This document shows, one piece after another, positions 18,098 through 27,506 of a stretch of DNA of 52,500 nucleotides. Numbering within the stretch: position 1 is the stretch's first letter; each line of letters starts with the position of its first letter. The stretch is from Sphaeroforma sirkka (Eukaryota > Opisthokonta > Ichthyosporea > Ichthyophonida): positions 1-52,500 of the forward strand of contig LUCW03000309.1 in NCBI GenBank assembly GCA_001586965.3, written 5' to 3'. The notes beneath the pieces were generated by a model. The model saw only the letters and a program-made list of their open reading frames with translations. It ran no database searches and was not told the origin of the DNA. The translations under genes and the position numbers were made by a program.

Positions 18098-20779
18098 ATG
18101 TTACATTCTTTCTTCCAACAAGTTATGATGGAACTGTTTGCGGACCTGTCGTATAACGTATCAGTCTATTTAGATGATATAGTTATCTTTACAAAGACAG
18201 CACATGAACATGCTAAACTCGTTAAAGAAGTTTTAAAGCGACTTAATCATGCTAAACTTAAGATTAACGAAGACAAGTGTTCTTTTGCTAAAGATACTAT
18301 ACACTTACTTGGCTACAAAGTATCTGCAGCAGGGGTAGAAATTGATCCTGGCAAGAAACAGTTTCTGTTGGATTTATCAACACCAATTACTGGAAGAGAT
18401 GTGAACTCTGTGTGTGGGTTTGTTAACTTCTTCTCGGATTCGGTACCGCATCTTTCTCATTACTTAAAGCCTTTCAGTCACCTACGGCTGCACAAAGGAC
18501 CTTTGGGAAAGCTTTGGACTAAAGAATGTGATGATGCATTTAAACTAGTCAAAAGTAAAGTAATGGACGCACCCATCATGCAGTACCCTGTGGATGGTGT
18601 CCCATTCCAAGTAGCAACCGACGCTTCAGATCGAGTGGTAGGTGGAGTGCTTTACCAAACGATAAATGGTAAACCGCGCTACATACAATTCTTTAGCAAG
18701 AGTTATAATAAGAGTCAACGGAATTACCCTACCGTTAAACAAGAGCTCCTTGCTATAGTTACTGCGCTAAGACAGTTTAAAGACTACCTTTATGGAAGTT
18801 ACTTTACTGTCGCCTGTGATCAAAAGTCTTTAACATACTTAAAAGATATGAACCCTGATTCACAGTTGGTGAGCCGCTGGCATGACATTATTGCCAAGTT
18901 CACTTTTAATATAACACACATACCAGGAATACATAACCATCTTCCTGACATGCTCTCTCGACTTGTGCCCGACTACCAGAAAACAGTCAAGGAGTTATTA
19001 GCAACCGATTGGAAGCTAAATAAGAAATGGTTTAACCTCGCTCAATCACGATGGGGTCCATTTACTGTTGATATGTTCGCCGCAGAACATAACAAACAGA
19101 TTTCTGAATATAGGTCGTTGACTCATCCTAAAGGTGATGCATTTCAGCTTGACTTATCAAAGCATAATGCGTGGGCTAACTCACCTTGTCAACTTATCGC
19201 ACAGTTGTTAAATTATGTTAATATTACTAAATCTACCATTACGCTGTGTTGTCCCTTACGTAACTCCGACCCATGGATACGTGATTTAATTAATATGATC
19301 CAAGACGAACCTATTTATGTCGACCGTGAAACCGACACGTTCTTGTATCAGGGATCCTATTCTATTAAGAAGACACCTTGGAAACACACCATTGTTTGTC
19401 GCATCGGTCCTGCAGGTACCACTAAGTGGAAACCCTCAACCGAATTCTTAGCTAAACTAGAGGTGTCTAAAGAGTTTGAACAAAAGCTCAAGACTCGTAC
19501 AACACATGCACCCAACAAGATTGCAGTCGAGGTAATGCCGATTGAAACGGCATTAGATCGTAAAAAAAACATGGAACTAGCTAAGGCCATGGATCAAAGA
19601 CTCAAAACTCTAAGAGAACCTGAAGCTCGCACTCAAGTACTTAAAGCGCTGCTTAAAGAACAGCCAGGAGTTGCGAAACAACTGAAGAAGATACTTCAAC
19701 AATCCAATGTTGTTAATTATGTATCTCAGGACTCTACCCCTCCTGATACTGAGATTGCCCTTTCCAACAGGACTATGGTTCATCCAGCCAGCGTTACGCA
19801 GAATCTGACTGACTTAGAGGAGCTCGAAAGTAGAGTTAAAATTATACATAATTCAACGCATCGAGCATATGAGCATACTTATAAAATGGCTATTCGTGCA
19901 GGGCTTGATCACCCGGCGCTGAAAGAAACCATACGTGAAGTATACCGACGCAGTACTGATTGTGAAAAGAACCAGATCAAGCGATACGGTTGGGCACCCC
20001 TAAAAAGTGTGACAGAAGACCAACCGATGCGCCGAGTCATAGTCGATTTGGTTAAACTCCCGCGATCCAAGCATACTGGCGATGTATATATCTGTCATTT
20101 CTTATGTGTGGCTTCGGGCTATAACTTGCTTTATGCAATACCGAACAAACGTCCACAAACAGTGGCAGAATTATGCTATCACGTCTTCAATGACTTCGGT
20201 TTCCCCCGAGTACTATGTTCTGATAACGGTAGTGAGTTTTGTACCGACGTAATGGAGGCACTTATACTCGTATCAGGCATGACCCATAGGCGTGGTGTTC
20301 CTTACAAACCTCAAACGCAGGGTGCAAATGAGACACGTCATAGAGAACTTAAGAAACTCTTGCGTACCGCACTAGACGACGTTGAGGATATGTGGCCTTA
20401 TCATTTGAAATGGGTTCAGACTCAAATGAATAACTGCATGAATCCTCAAACTGGAACACTCCCGTTTCACTATTTCTTTGGCCGCTATAGTGAATTACAA
20501 GCAACGTTTGATAAAACTGCGCCCGAGAAACACGCTACTCCGTGGCTACAAAAGATCGAGCATATGCAGAACGTTATTTACCCCTGTTTACTCGAGCACA
20601 AAAATCGCGTCCTACTTAAAGCATATGACCGATGGAATAACACTAAGAACATTGTTCAGTTCAAAGTCGGCGATTACGTTAACATTATAAATCGAAACGC
20701 CAACGTTACCGAACTCTCTTCTAAGACGATAGGGCCTTTTGTTATTTCCTACCATGATGAGAAGAGTGATACGAAGTGA
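18098..20779 (+). CDS. family 1 copy B pol, long open segment: RT, RNase H, Dam-like domain, integrase
   Basis: 893 codons without a stop; the start is a convention because the frame enters from the broken upstream part. Residues: RT with GLHMLHSFF just at the start and YLDD at 24-27; RNase H with D175, E216, D241 and D284; Dam-like domain about 305-437 (VDMFAAEHNKQ at 324-334, NSPC at 361-364 where copy A has NPPC, then ITLCCPLRNSDPWI). A charged helical linker at about 440-585 has no counterpart in family 2. Integrase has H588, H593 and C622 (the partner Cys is Ser619 here but Cys in copy A), and D650, D709, E745 with D-x35-E spacing. The largest intact coding frame of the window. Loss of NPP and of one zinc ligand suggests decay. 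Confidence 0.93.
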   Translation: MLHSFFQQVMMELFADLSYNVSVYLDDIVIFTKTAHEHAKLVKEVLKRLNHAKLKINEDKCSFAKDTIHLLGYKVSAAGVEIDPGKKQFLLDLSTPITGRDVNSVCGFVNFFSDSVPHLSHYLKPFSHLRLHKGPLGKLWTKECDDAFKLVKSKVMDAPIMQYPVDGVPFQVATDASDRVVGGVLYQTINGKPRYIQFFSKSYNKSQRNYPTVKQELLAIVTALRQFKDYLYGSYFTVACDQKSLTYLKDMNPDSQLVSRWHDIIAKFTFNITHIPGIHNHLPDMLSRLVPDYQKTVKELLATDWKLNKKWFNLAQSRWGPFTVDMFAAEHNKQISEYRSLTHPKGDAFQLDLSKHNAWANSPCQLIAQLLNYVNITKSTITLCCPLRNSDPWIRDLINMIQDEPIYVDRETDTFLYQGSYSIKKTPWKHTIVCRIGPAGTTKWKPSTEFLAKLEVSKEFEQKLKTRTTHAPNKIAVEVMPIETALDRKKNMELAKAMDQRLKTLREPEARTQVLKALLKEQPGVAKQLKKILQQSNVVNYVSQDSTPPDTEIALSNRTMVHPASVTQNLTDLEELESRVKIIHNSTHRAYEHTYKMAIRAGLDHPALKETIREVYRRSTDCEKNQIKRYGWAPLKSVTEDQPMRRVIVDLVKLPRSKHTGDVYICHFLCVASGYNLLYAIPNKRPQTVAELCYHVFNDFGFPRVLCSDNGSEFCTDVMEALILVSGMTHRRGVPYKPQTQGANETRHRELKKLLRTALDDVEDMWPYHLKWVQTQMNNCMNPQTGTLPFHYFFGRYSELQATFDKTAPEKHATPWLQKIEHMQNVIYPCLLEHKNRVLLKAYDRWNNTKNIVQFKVGDYVNIINRNANVTELSSKTIGPFVISYHDEKSDTK

Positions 20780-21309
20780 ATAACATTGATGGTACTAGCG
20801 CAACCAATCTAGGCACTCACCGTATCCCTACCTCCGAACTCTCATTCGCTCGCTCATTTGATTCTGATGTACCAGTTATGGAGTCACAAGTCAAAGATAT
20901 AATTGACAAAACATCCGAAGACGGTTACACTTACTACAAGACCCGTTTCATGGATGGGACAGTAGATTGGCTAACCTCCAATGCATTTCGTGAACCTCGC
21001 GACTTTCTTCGTATCTTTAATAAGAAATGGAATAAGCGTTTACATAAGAACACACGAGATAAACGAAAAGGGTTTCCTCAGGTGACTACAAACCCTGACG
21101 GATCTGAAATTCCCTATCTGCCACCTACTTCCTACGTGACTAAACTTTCTGATCTGCTTACCAACAGTGCAGAAAATTGTTCATACTTACTTACTAATGA
21201 AGAACAGCCTTTGGCTATTACCTTACCAAATAATAAACGTAAGGCGCCTACATCGGAAATGGTTACTGGACCAAATACTAAACGACATAGAGTACAACAT
21301 GAGTCTTGA
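20776..21309 (+). CDS. family 1 copy B chromodomain-like C-terminal tail
   Basis: 177 codons in a frame shifted from pol at 20776. The part VKDIIDKTSEDGYTYYKTRF followed by W, an acidic loop and FLRIFNKKW resembles a chromodomain plan (strand, strand, W, C-terminal helix). The end is basic (KNTRDKRKGF, NNKRKAP). In both copies it follows the integrase C-terminus after a short divergent junction, and was probably fused to pol originally; the GTG start here is doubtful. By analogy with chromoviruses it could bind chromatin. Chromodomain assignment is a pattern judgement, less certain than in family 2. Confidence 0.65.
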   Translation: MNNIDGTSATNLGTHRIPTSELSFARSFDSDVPVMESQVKDIIDKTSEDGYTYYKTRFMDGTVDWLTSNAFREPRDFLRIFNKKWNKRLHKNTRDKRKGFPQVTTNPDGSEIPYLPPTSYVTKLSDLLTNSAENCSYLLTNEEQPLAITLPNNKRKAPTSEMVTGPNTKRHRVQHES

Positions 21310-21425
21310 ACTCGTACATATAGGCACATACTTACTCGATAAGTCATGACCGAAACCGTTTTTACTTTGGTTTTCGCTTTACCAACTAGATCGTATCTTA
21401 ACGTACGTTCGTAGTTCTAAAAGCT

Positions 21426-21436
21426 ACTGGGGGCTA
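21426..21436 (+). promoter_or_regulatory. polypurine tract of family 1 copy B
   Basis: ACTGGGGGCTA immediately precedes the 3' LTR at 21437; short and G-rich, as expected for plus-strand priming. Confidence 0.6.
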
Positions 21437-22030
21437 TGTAGAAATACGGCCTCCGGTCAGTCTAAAATATCAAGATCAATTGAGATAATACATTGGTTTT
21501 TATTTGTATTTTAAATAATTTAGTACAAGCTCTTTTTCCAATATTTCCAAAGTGTTCTAAATTCACTTTGATGGCTCCAATAGCCTGAGTGTATGGTATG
21601 ACTCATTTACTAGGACCTATTTGAGACGATAGTAGATGTAGGATATTGTAAACTAAATTTTATAATCTCTGAACTACTACTTATAGGTTTGTGTCTTCCC
21701 GCCAATCTCCAAATCCAATAAGTCTTTTTCTTTTTTTAACTTTTCTTCAGATGGAACTTTATTTATATCAGCTAATGTATTAACGTGACTTACGTTATTA
21801 TGTCTATCTACAAATTAGGCATGTGGTCATGGACACTTAGTACTTCTAGTAAAAATTATTCAATAAAGAACAGCTAGAGGTACGCCCTGTGTGATCGAGG
21901 ATATTTAGGCTCTTAACAAGAGGCAGTCCCGATCATTCTTACACAAGCTACCACTGCTAAATCCTAACTGACTAAATTGTATTTTAGTTTAATATAGTTT
22001 GAAACCTAGTAATTTCCATCGAAGTTTACA
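21437..22030 (+). repeat. 3' LTR of family 1 copy B (LTR B)
   Basis: 594 bp from TGTAGAAATACGG to GAAGTTTACA, nearly identical to LTR A in inverted orientation. AATAAA at 21862-21867 in sense. It is followed by GACCTACT; the matching target duplication would be left of the window. Confidence 0.94.
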
Positions 22031-22494
22031 GACCTACTATATTTATTAATCACAATCTTATGTGAAACGAGACAGACTTTGCTACCATCGGGTTACAGGG
22101 TAATGTGAAAATATCCATCTGTATACTTTTGGATGAGTCGTCACTTCTATCTCATTAAATTCTATATTACAATACTCGATCCGGTCTATCCTCTGGTCCG
22201 GTCCTCAAATATCCCCCTTGGTTCCGTTCTCTTGTCCGTCCTATATTCTTCTTTCAGGTCCGGTCCTCATGTTTAGTATATCTGCTTAGGGTACACTATC
22301 AACAAAGTCTTCTTTATTTCTCTCGACTGTGGACAACGTATGGTGTATGAAACAGGAGCTCCTTGTGCAAGTATCACGACCAAGTCTCCTGTAAGTCTTA
22401 AACACAGTCAAATCAAACCAAATCAAATGTGTACATCTGACCAGTGGCTTCTGTCGTATCGTCAGTATACTTGATTGTCTTCTGATATTATTTT
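22031..22494. other. intergenic
   Basis: No coding or RNA gene seen. GGTCCGGTCCTCA occurs twice (about 22195 and 22257). Confidence 0.6.
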
Positions 22495-23600
22495 GATAGG
22501 AATAATATTATTTTTTTCAAAAGAGTTAAGGGCTCTCATGACGATTGTAATTGTTTGGGAAAGATTGATGGGGAAAAGCGGTCAGAAAACTTTTGTTTGA
22601 GGATCTGAGTCGAAAATAGAGAATATGCGCTGAATCAATTCAGGCCACTGCTGAGAAATATCTGTCACCATTGAGTGTGTCACCAATTACCACTGTGGTA
22701 CGGATCGGGTCTGCACGTGTAGTGCCGTGGAATGGGATAGTGCAGAGTACGAAATACTGAGAAGGACCAGGTTATCCGTCATACGAGGTTTAGGGTAAGC
22801 CAATGCCGCACCAGAACACGGATGAATTCGGTATGTGTTGGCAGGCCTGAATCGGAAGTATTATAGGCGGAACCAACAAGCGCGATGATTTGGTTTGAAC
22901 CGAAATTTGGAAGTAGTACTTCAACAGTGTGTTTAGCCGGGGTATAGGTATCATCTGTTGATGTGTCAGAGACGGATGAGGATACCAGGGAGCTGTTCTA
23001 CATGCTGGAGAAAAGATCTAAGGTGCCCAATTGTTGGATGCAGGTAAAGTGGCTGGTGGTAAATTTGTGGTCACCAGAGCAGACAGAGCAGAGACAGCCG
23101 TCGATGCGGTAGTCGAGCAATGTAAACATGTACGTATTTGTTACAATCAGAGCCGGATTGGTGTGGGCTCGAAGCAGCGGTTGAAACTGTCGTGTCTAGC
23201 TTTGTCCCCATTTAAGGTTGGCGGTTTACCCATGACCAGTTGGAAAAACGTTTTGTTGAGTTCTTTCTAATATCATCACAGCATTGGCGGGGGGGTACAT
23301 GGACGGATGCACGTCTGCCTGTGGTTTTGTGTACAGTTTTCCGGTGGGCATAGTTACTGTATGAGAAGCGCAGTGATGGTTTGTCGTGGACTCAGGCGGG
23401 TTACGTCAGATGGGTGAGTGTGTGGGTTTGTGCTGGCTATTGAGTCGAGTTGTATTTCCAGGCAACCTCCGAGATAGTCCACGAACGGTCGCGCTGGGAG
23501 CAGGCCACAAAAGTGGGGTAAGTTTGTTTGATGTTTGGGAAACCTAGGGTATAAAGTGCCCGTGATGATGGCTGCTACTTGGATGAGCGCTGAGTTATAG
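22495..23600 (-). mobile_element. LINE copy 1, 5'-truncated
   Basis: Minus-strand non-LTR fragment homologous to the 3' part of the neighbouring copy 2, about 1.1 kb with internal deletions. It begins (minus sense) at 23600 inside the post-RT region and ends at 22495 with the shared tail TAATATTATTCCTATC. It encodes only scattered, broken pieces of the C-terminal domain. Confidence 0.8.
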
Positions 23601-23668
23601 GGATAATATTATCTATTTCAAAAATGACAAGTATGTAAGTTACAATGTATGAACATATGGTATGGCTC

Positions 23669-24298
23669 TTATAGTCGCTGTAGTGGTTCCGGAAAGATTG
23701 ATGGGAAGAAGTGGTCAGTAAATTCCCGTTTGAAGCTTGGGCCAAGTGAGTAGACAATGGAAGATATGCGCTGAGTCAACTCGGGCCGGTGTTGACAAAA
23801 CACTGTTACTATCGAATGTTCTATATATTGGCTTGCTGACTTTCTAAGTAGAGTACCCACCTCTGTGGTACGGATTGGGTCTGCGCCGTGTAGTGCCGCG
23901 GAATGGGTTAGTGCAGAGTATGGAATACCGAGAAGGACCAGGTTATCCGTCATAATCCGGTCGATGAGCGAGGATGGGGTTAAGCCAATGCCGCACCAGA
24001 ACACGGATGAATTCGGTATGTGTTGGCTGGCCTGAATCGGAAGTATAATAGGCGGAACCAACAAGCGCAATGATTTGATTTGAACCGAAATTTGGAAGTA
24101 GTACTTCAACAGCGTGGCTAGCCGGGGTATGGGGAACATCTGTGGATGTGTTAGGGACGGGTGAGGGTACGGTGGTTCTTCAACATGCTGGAGAAAAGAT
24201 CCAAGGTGTTCGTGGAGGGTCCAGATACCGTGGAAGTCGTGGCACTCCTGTATTTGCTGAATGAGGTCAGGGCCAATGGGCAGCAGTTTTGCACCCAC
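23669..24298 (-). pseudogene. LINE copy 2 C-terminal region
   Basis: 210-codon minus-strand frame downstream of RT: MGAKLLPIGPDLIQQIQECH, then WTLHEHLGSFLQHV, and a long hydrophobic-polar stretch to 23669. I do not recognise a family. It is preceded by a cysteine-rich stretch (CLCPVC, then H and C) that may be a zinc finger as found after RT in several LINE clades. Copy 1 carries the same region with large gaps. The frame probably entered from upstream rather than starting here. Confidence 0.5.
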
Positions 24299-25365
24299 CA
24301 GGATGTGTCAAATCAGTTGTTGGATGCAGGTAAAGTGGCTGGTAGTGAACTTGTGGCTACCGGGGCAGACAGGGCAGAGACAGCCGTTGGTGCGGTTGTC
24401 GAGCAATGTGAACATTCGTTACAATCATAGCACAGAGCCGGATTGGTGTAGACTTGAAGCAGCGATTGAAGCTGTCGTGTCTGGCTGTGTCTCGGTTTGA
24501 GGTTGGCGATTTACCCATAACCATTTGGTAGCAGTATTGGCGCCGGGCCATTGCCGCGATCTCCTTGTTGGACCAACGTTTTGTTGAGTTCTTCCTGATG
24601 TCGTCACAGCGTTGGCGGAGGGCTACATGGTCGGGTGTACGCCTGCCCATGGGTTTGTGTACAGTTTTCAAGTAAGCACAGATACTGTACGAGAAGCGCA
24701 GTGATGGTTTGTAATGGGCCCAGGCGGGTTGCGTCAGAAGGGTAAGTGAATTTGTGCTGGCCATTGAGTCGAGTTGTATTCCCAGGCAACCTCCGAGGTA
24801 GTCCGTGAATGGTCGCGCGGGAAGCAGGGCCGCAAAAGTGAAGTAAGTTTGTTTGATGTTTGGGAAACCGAGGGTATTTAGTGGCCGTAATGATGGCTTC
24901 TGCTTGGATGCGTGCTGAGTTAAAGCGCTCGAACAGGGGGTCCAACGCATCCTTCCATATAGGCGGAGCCCAGGCAATAATGTTCAGCCCATAAGTAGCC
25001 GTGGATAGGATGAATGTTCTGAACATCACCAGTCGGTTGCGGGGGTGTCGCCAGCTAGCGGAAAGAGGCGATACCCAGTGACAATGTTGCAACCAGGGAT
25101 TCCATATGTCTGGCGAATTTGATTCCTGGTACTCCGTGAGAGAGTGGGAACCCCAGATATTTGGAGTGTTTCGGTTTGGCATGTGTGGCCGCCATCTTCA
25201 AGGGGAGGTAACGTGTGTTCCAAGGTGCGTCTACAAGCGTCGGCGTGATAAGCTCGCCATTTATATGGAGGGCTGGCGCTGCGTGTCGCAAGTCGGTAGA
25301 TCGTACTCGGGGTTTAATGCCACCCTGTTCGAGGCCAGACTTGCGTCCCCACACATCAATGTCAT

Positions 25366-25821
25366 CTAAGAAGGGCTGGAGCAAACTGATCGAGGGGCTT
25401 GGATCCGTGTGTCATCAACAAATAAATAAGAGCGGAGGAGCTTGGGCCGAAATTGTGCTAGCGTGACAGCTAAGGAATCCATGTAGATGATAAAGAGCTG
25501 GGGGCCGACGATTGAGCCTTGTAGGATGCCATTCGTTCTGTGAAATAGAGACGAGAGTGTGCCGCGGTATGTCACTCTGGTAGGGACCCTTCCAAACAGC
25601 TCGCGGAGGCAATTGATCCAGTTTTCGAGCATTCCAGCGTGGCGCAGAAGTACCCATAGGCGTTGGAGAGCGACCTTGTCGTATGCCTTGGTTATTTCCA
25701 GACAGACGTCGTTCCACTCCTCTTCTGACTGTGTCTCAGATTCCATGGCGGTGCTCGAACAGGAAGCCCAGCGCATCCTTCCATATAGGCGGAGCCCAGT
25801 AGTCTCTTTCAGTTTATCCAA
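25366..25821 (-). pseudogene. LINE copy 2 reverse transcriptase core
   Basis: Minus-strand frame of 151 codons. From about 25735: ITKAYDKVALQRLWVLLRHA (RT motif A region, catalytic Asp after AY), GILQGSIVGPQLFIIYMDSL (motif B of non-LTR RTs, GxxQGxxxxP), and LFVDDTRI (motif C, catalytic DD). The first 30 or so codons are a misplaced duplicate of the thumb region read in another frame. RT continues below 25384 in a shifted frame with SLLQPFLDDIDVWGRKSGL, the usual block after motif C. The product would copy element RNA at a nicked target; as found it cannot be made whole. Confidence 0.85.
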
Positions 25822-25869
25822 CTGCTTAAGTCATGCATCATTTGATTTTAAAAGTTTAGGGTTTAGATT

Positions 25870-26907
25870 TTTAAGGGTTGCCGGTTGCAGACTTTTGACA
25901 CCGTAATAGCCATATATAGGTATTAAACGATAAACGCACATCCCGTAACTCCGGAAAGCAGACATATAATTCTCGCACACGTCTGCGGATTTTTTTATAT
26001 ACCGTCGCCCTACAGCATCCAAGGTCTGGGATTGACACGACTAAAATATTTTATAAACAATTCCGAGTGCCCGCGCACTTCAATACTCACAAATTTGATA
26101 CCCTCGTCACTTTGACTCTTATGAAGTAACACATGCTTACCAAACATTGATACTAATGTAGTTGTCACTGTGTGTCTTCGTATCATTTGCACATGATACC
26201 TGAACAATGGAGTACCCCGACGCCGTATCTAATACATGTAGCATAGATTTATTTTCTTTTATGGATGTGACCGCCATATGTAGAAATGAGATTAGTTTGT
26301 GTATGATCCCATGAATATGGTGCAAAACAATACGCATCAAAGGATGGAATATCGTTTCTTCATAATATCATTTCCTAAGCACATACGACATAACTTTTGG
26401 TCCCCATCAGTGATTACAGGGAGCATGTACTCGGTCCCAGTTGTGTTCATCATTCCGCATCTATTGTACCGTGACCGCCGGCGCCAGATGACCCTGTTCA
26501 TGAAATTGACACTTTCATTGTACCCAACAATTGACTTCCTCATACCCTGACTGATTAATTATCATGGCCCCTGCACATATTTTTCGAAACCTGCTCAGCA
26601 ACTTGTCTTGTACGTACGACCTTATCCGGCTGTACTCAGTCCTCTCTATGTGGTGCAGTAGCCTCCTCACATACAGGTACGTTTAAATTTAGATCGCACC
26701 AAAATGATGGATTAACCTTGTAGCCGCAAAAGTTTTAATACGTACAACGGCAGTATGTTCCGTCGGATGCTTACCATAAACCTGCGTTGTGCCATGTTTC
26801 AAAAATATATGAGCCGTTCGAGAGAAAAACATGGCATCCGCCTGCATCATAGACAGAATAAAAAAGAACCACGGCGCTTGTGTGTTTAACGGCAGACATA
26901 TTGTTGT
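25870..26907 (-). pseudogene. decayed family 2 relative: end of Dam-like domain and integrase
   Basis: Minus-strand remnant. From 26900 down, in shifting frames: CLP with APWF of the Dam-like domain and AHIFLKHG; the integrase zinc part LCRMCLGNDIMKKR (26337-26400); MLHVLDTASGYSIV (catalytic core, about 26205-26250); QSDEGIKF (second Asp, about 26080); then ATVYKKIRRRVRE at about 25990. Each block lines up with family 2 in order. Many stops and indels; clearly old. Confidence 0.85.
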
Positions 26908-27506
26908 TGTAAACTTCGATGGATATTTCTATGTTTTAAACTATGGTATATAAACTAAAATACTATTTATGTCAGTTAGGATTTAGCAGTGGCAGCTTGT
27001 GTAAGAATGATCGGGACTGCCTCTTGGTGAGAGCCTTAATATCCTCGATCACACAGGACGTACCTCTAGCTGTTCTTTATTAAATAATTTTCACTAGAAG
27101 TACAAAGTGTTGATGACCGCATGCCTAATTTGTAGATAGACATAATAACGTAAGTCACGTTAATACATTAGCTGATATAAATAAAGTTCCATCTGAAGAA
27201 AAGTTAAAAAAGAAAAAGACCTATTGGATTTTGGAGATTGGCGGGAAGACCAAAACCTGTAAGTAGTAGTTCAGAGATTATAAAATTTAGCTTATAATAT
27301 CCTACATCTACTATCGTCTCAAATAGATCCAAGTAAATGAGTCATACCAAATACTCAGGCTATTGAAGCCATCAAAGTGAATTTAGAACACTTTGGAAAT
27401 ATAGGAAAAAGAATTTGTATTAAATTATTTTAAATACAATTAAAAACCAATATGTTATCTCATTTGATCTTGATATTCTAGACAGACCGGAGACCGTATT
27501 TCTACA
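26908..27506 (-). repeat. solo LTR of family 1 (LTR C)
   Basis: 599 bp homologous to LTR A and LTR B but more diverged, with the same termini. No internal family 1 sequence is attached. No target duplication is left (left flank TTGT, right flank TTTT). The host element lacks its RNase H between the two flanks. Confidence 0.9.

Larger units (their letters stand above)
17735..22030 (+). mobile_element. family 1 copy B, 3' segment
   Basis: Continues copy B after the family 2 insertion, starting with the second CGTT. It contains the rest of pol and the 3' LTR. It is colinear with copy A read on the other strand. Confidence 0.94.
23597..25830 (-). mobile_element. LINE copy 2 (non-LTR retrotransposon) with reverse transcriptase
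   Basis: Minus-strand non-LTR element, 5'-truncated. From 25740 down: reverse transcriptase, thumb region (KYLGFPLSHGV, WAPPIWKDALDPLFERF), a cysteine-rich part near 24440-24380, and a C-terminal region ending at the tail TAATATTATCCCTAT at 23600. The coding frame is shifted several times. No LTRs flank it. A block of about 55 bp from the thumb region (about 24925-24978) is repeated at its 5' end (about 25750-25805), so the copy is rearranged. No endonuclease is present in what remains. Confidence 0.85.

Noticed and set aside
23031..23270. Plus-strand frames in the LINE region (23031, 24161, 25559)
   Set aside because: They are antisense to LINE coding sequence, which has clear reverse transcriptase motifs on the minus strand.
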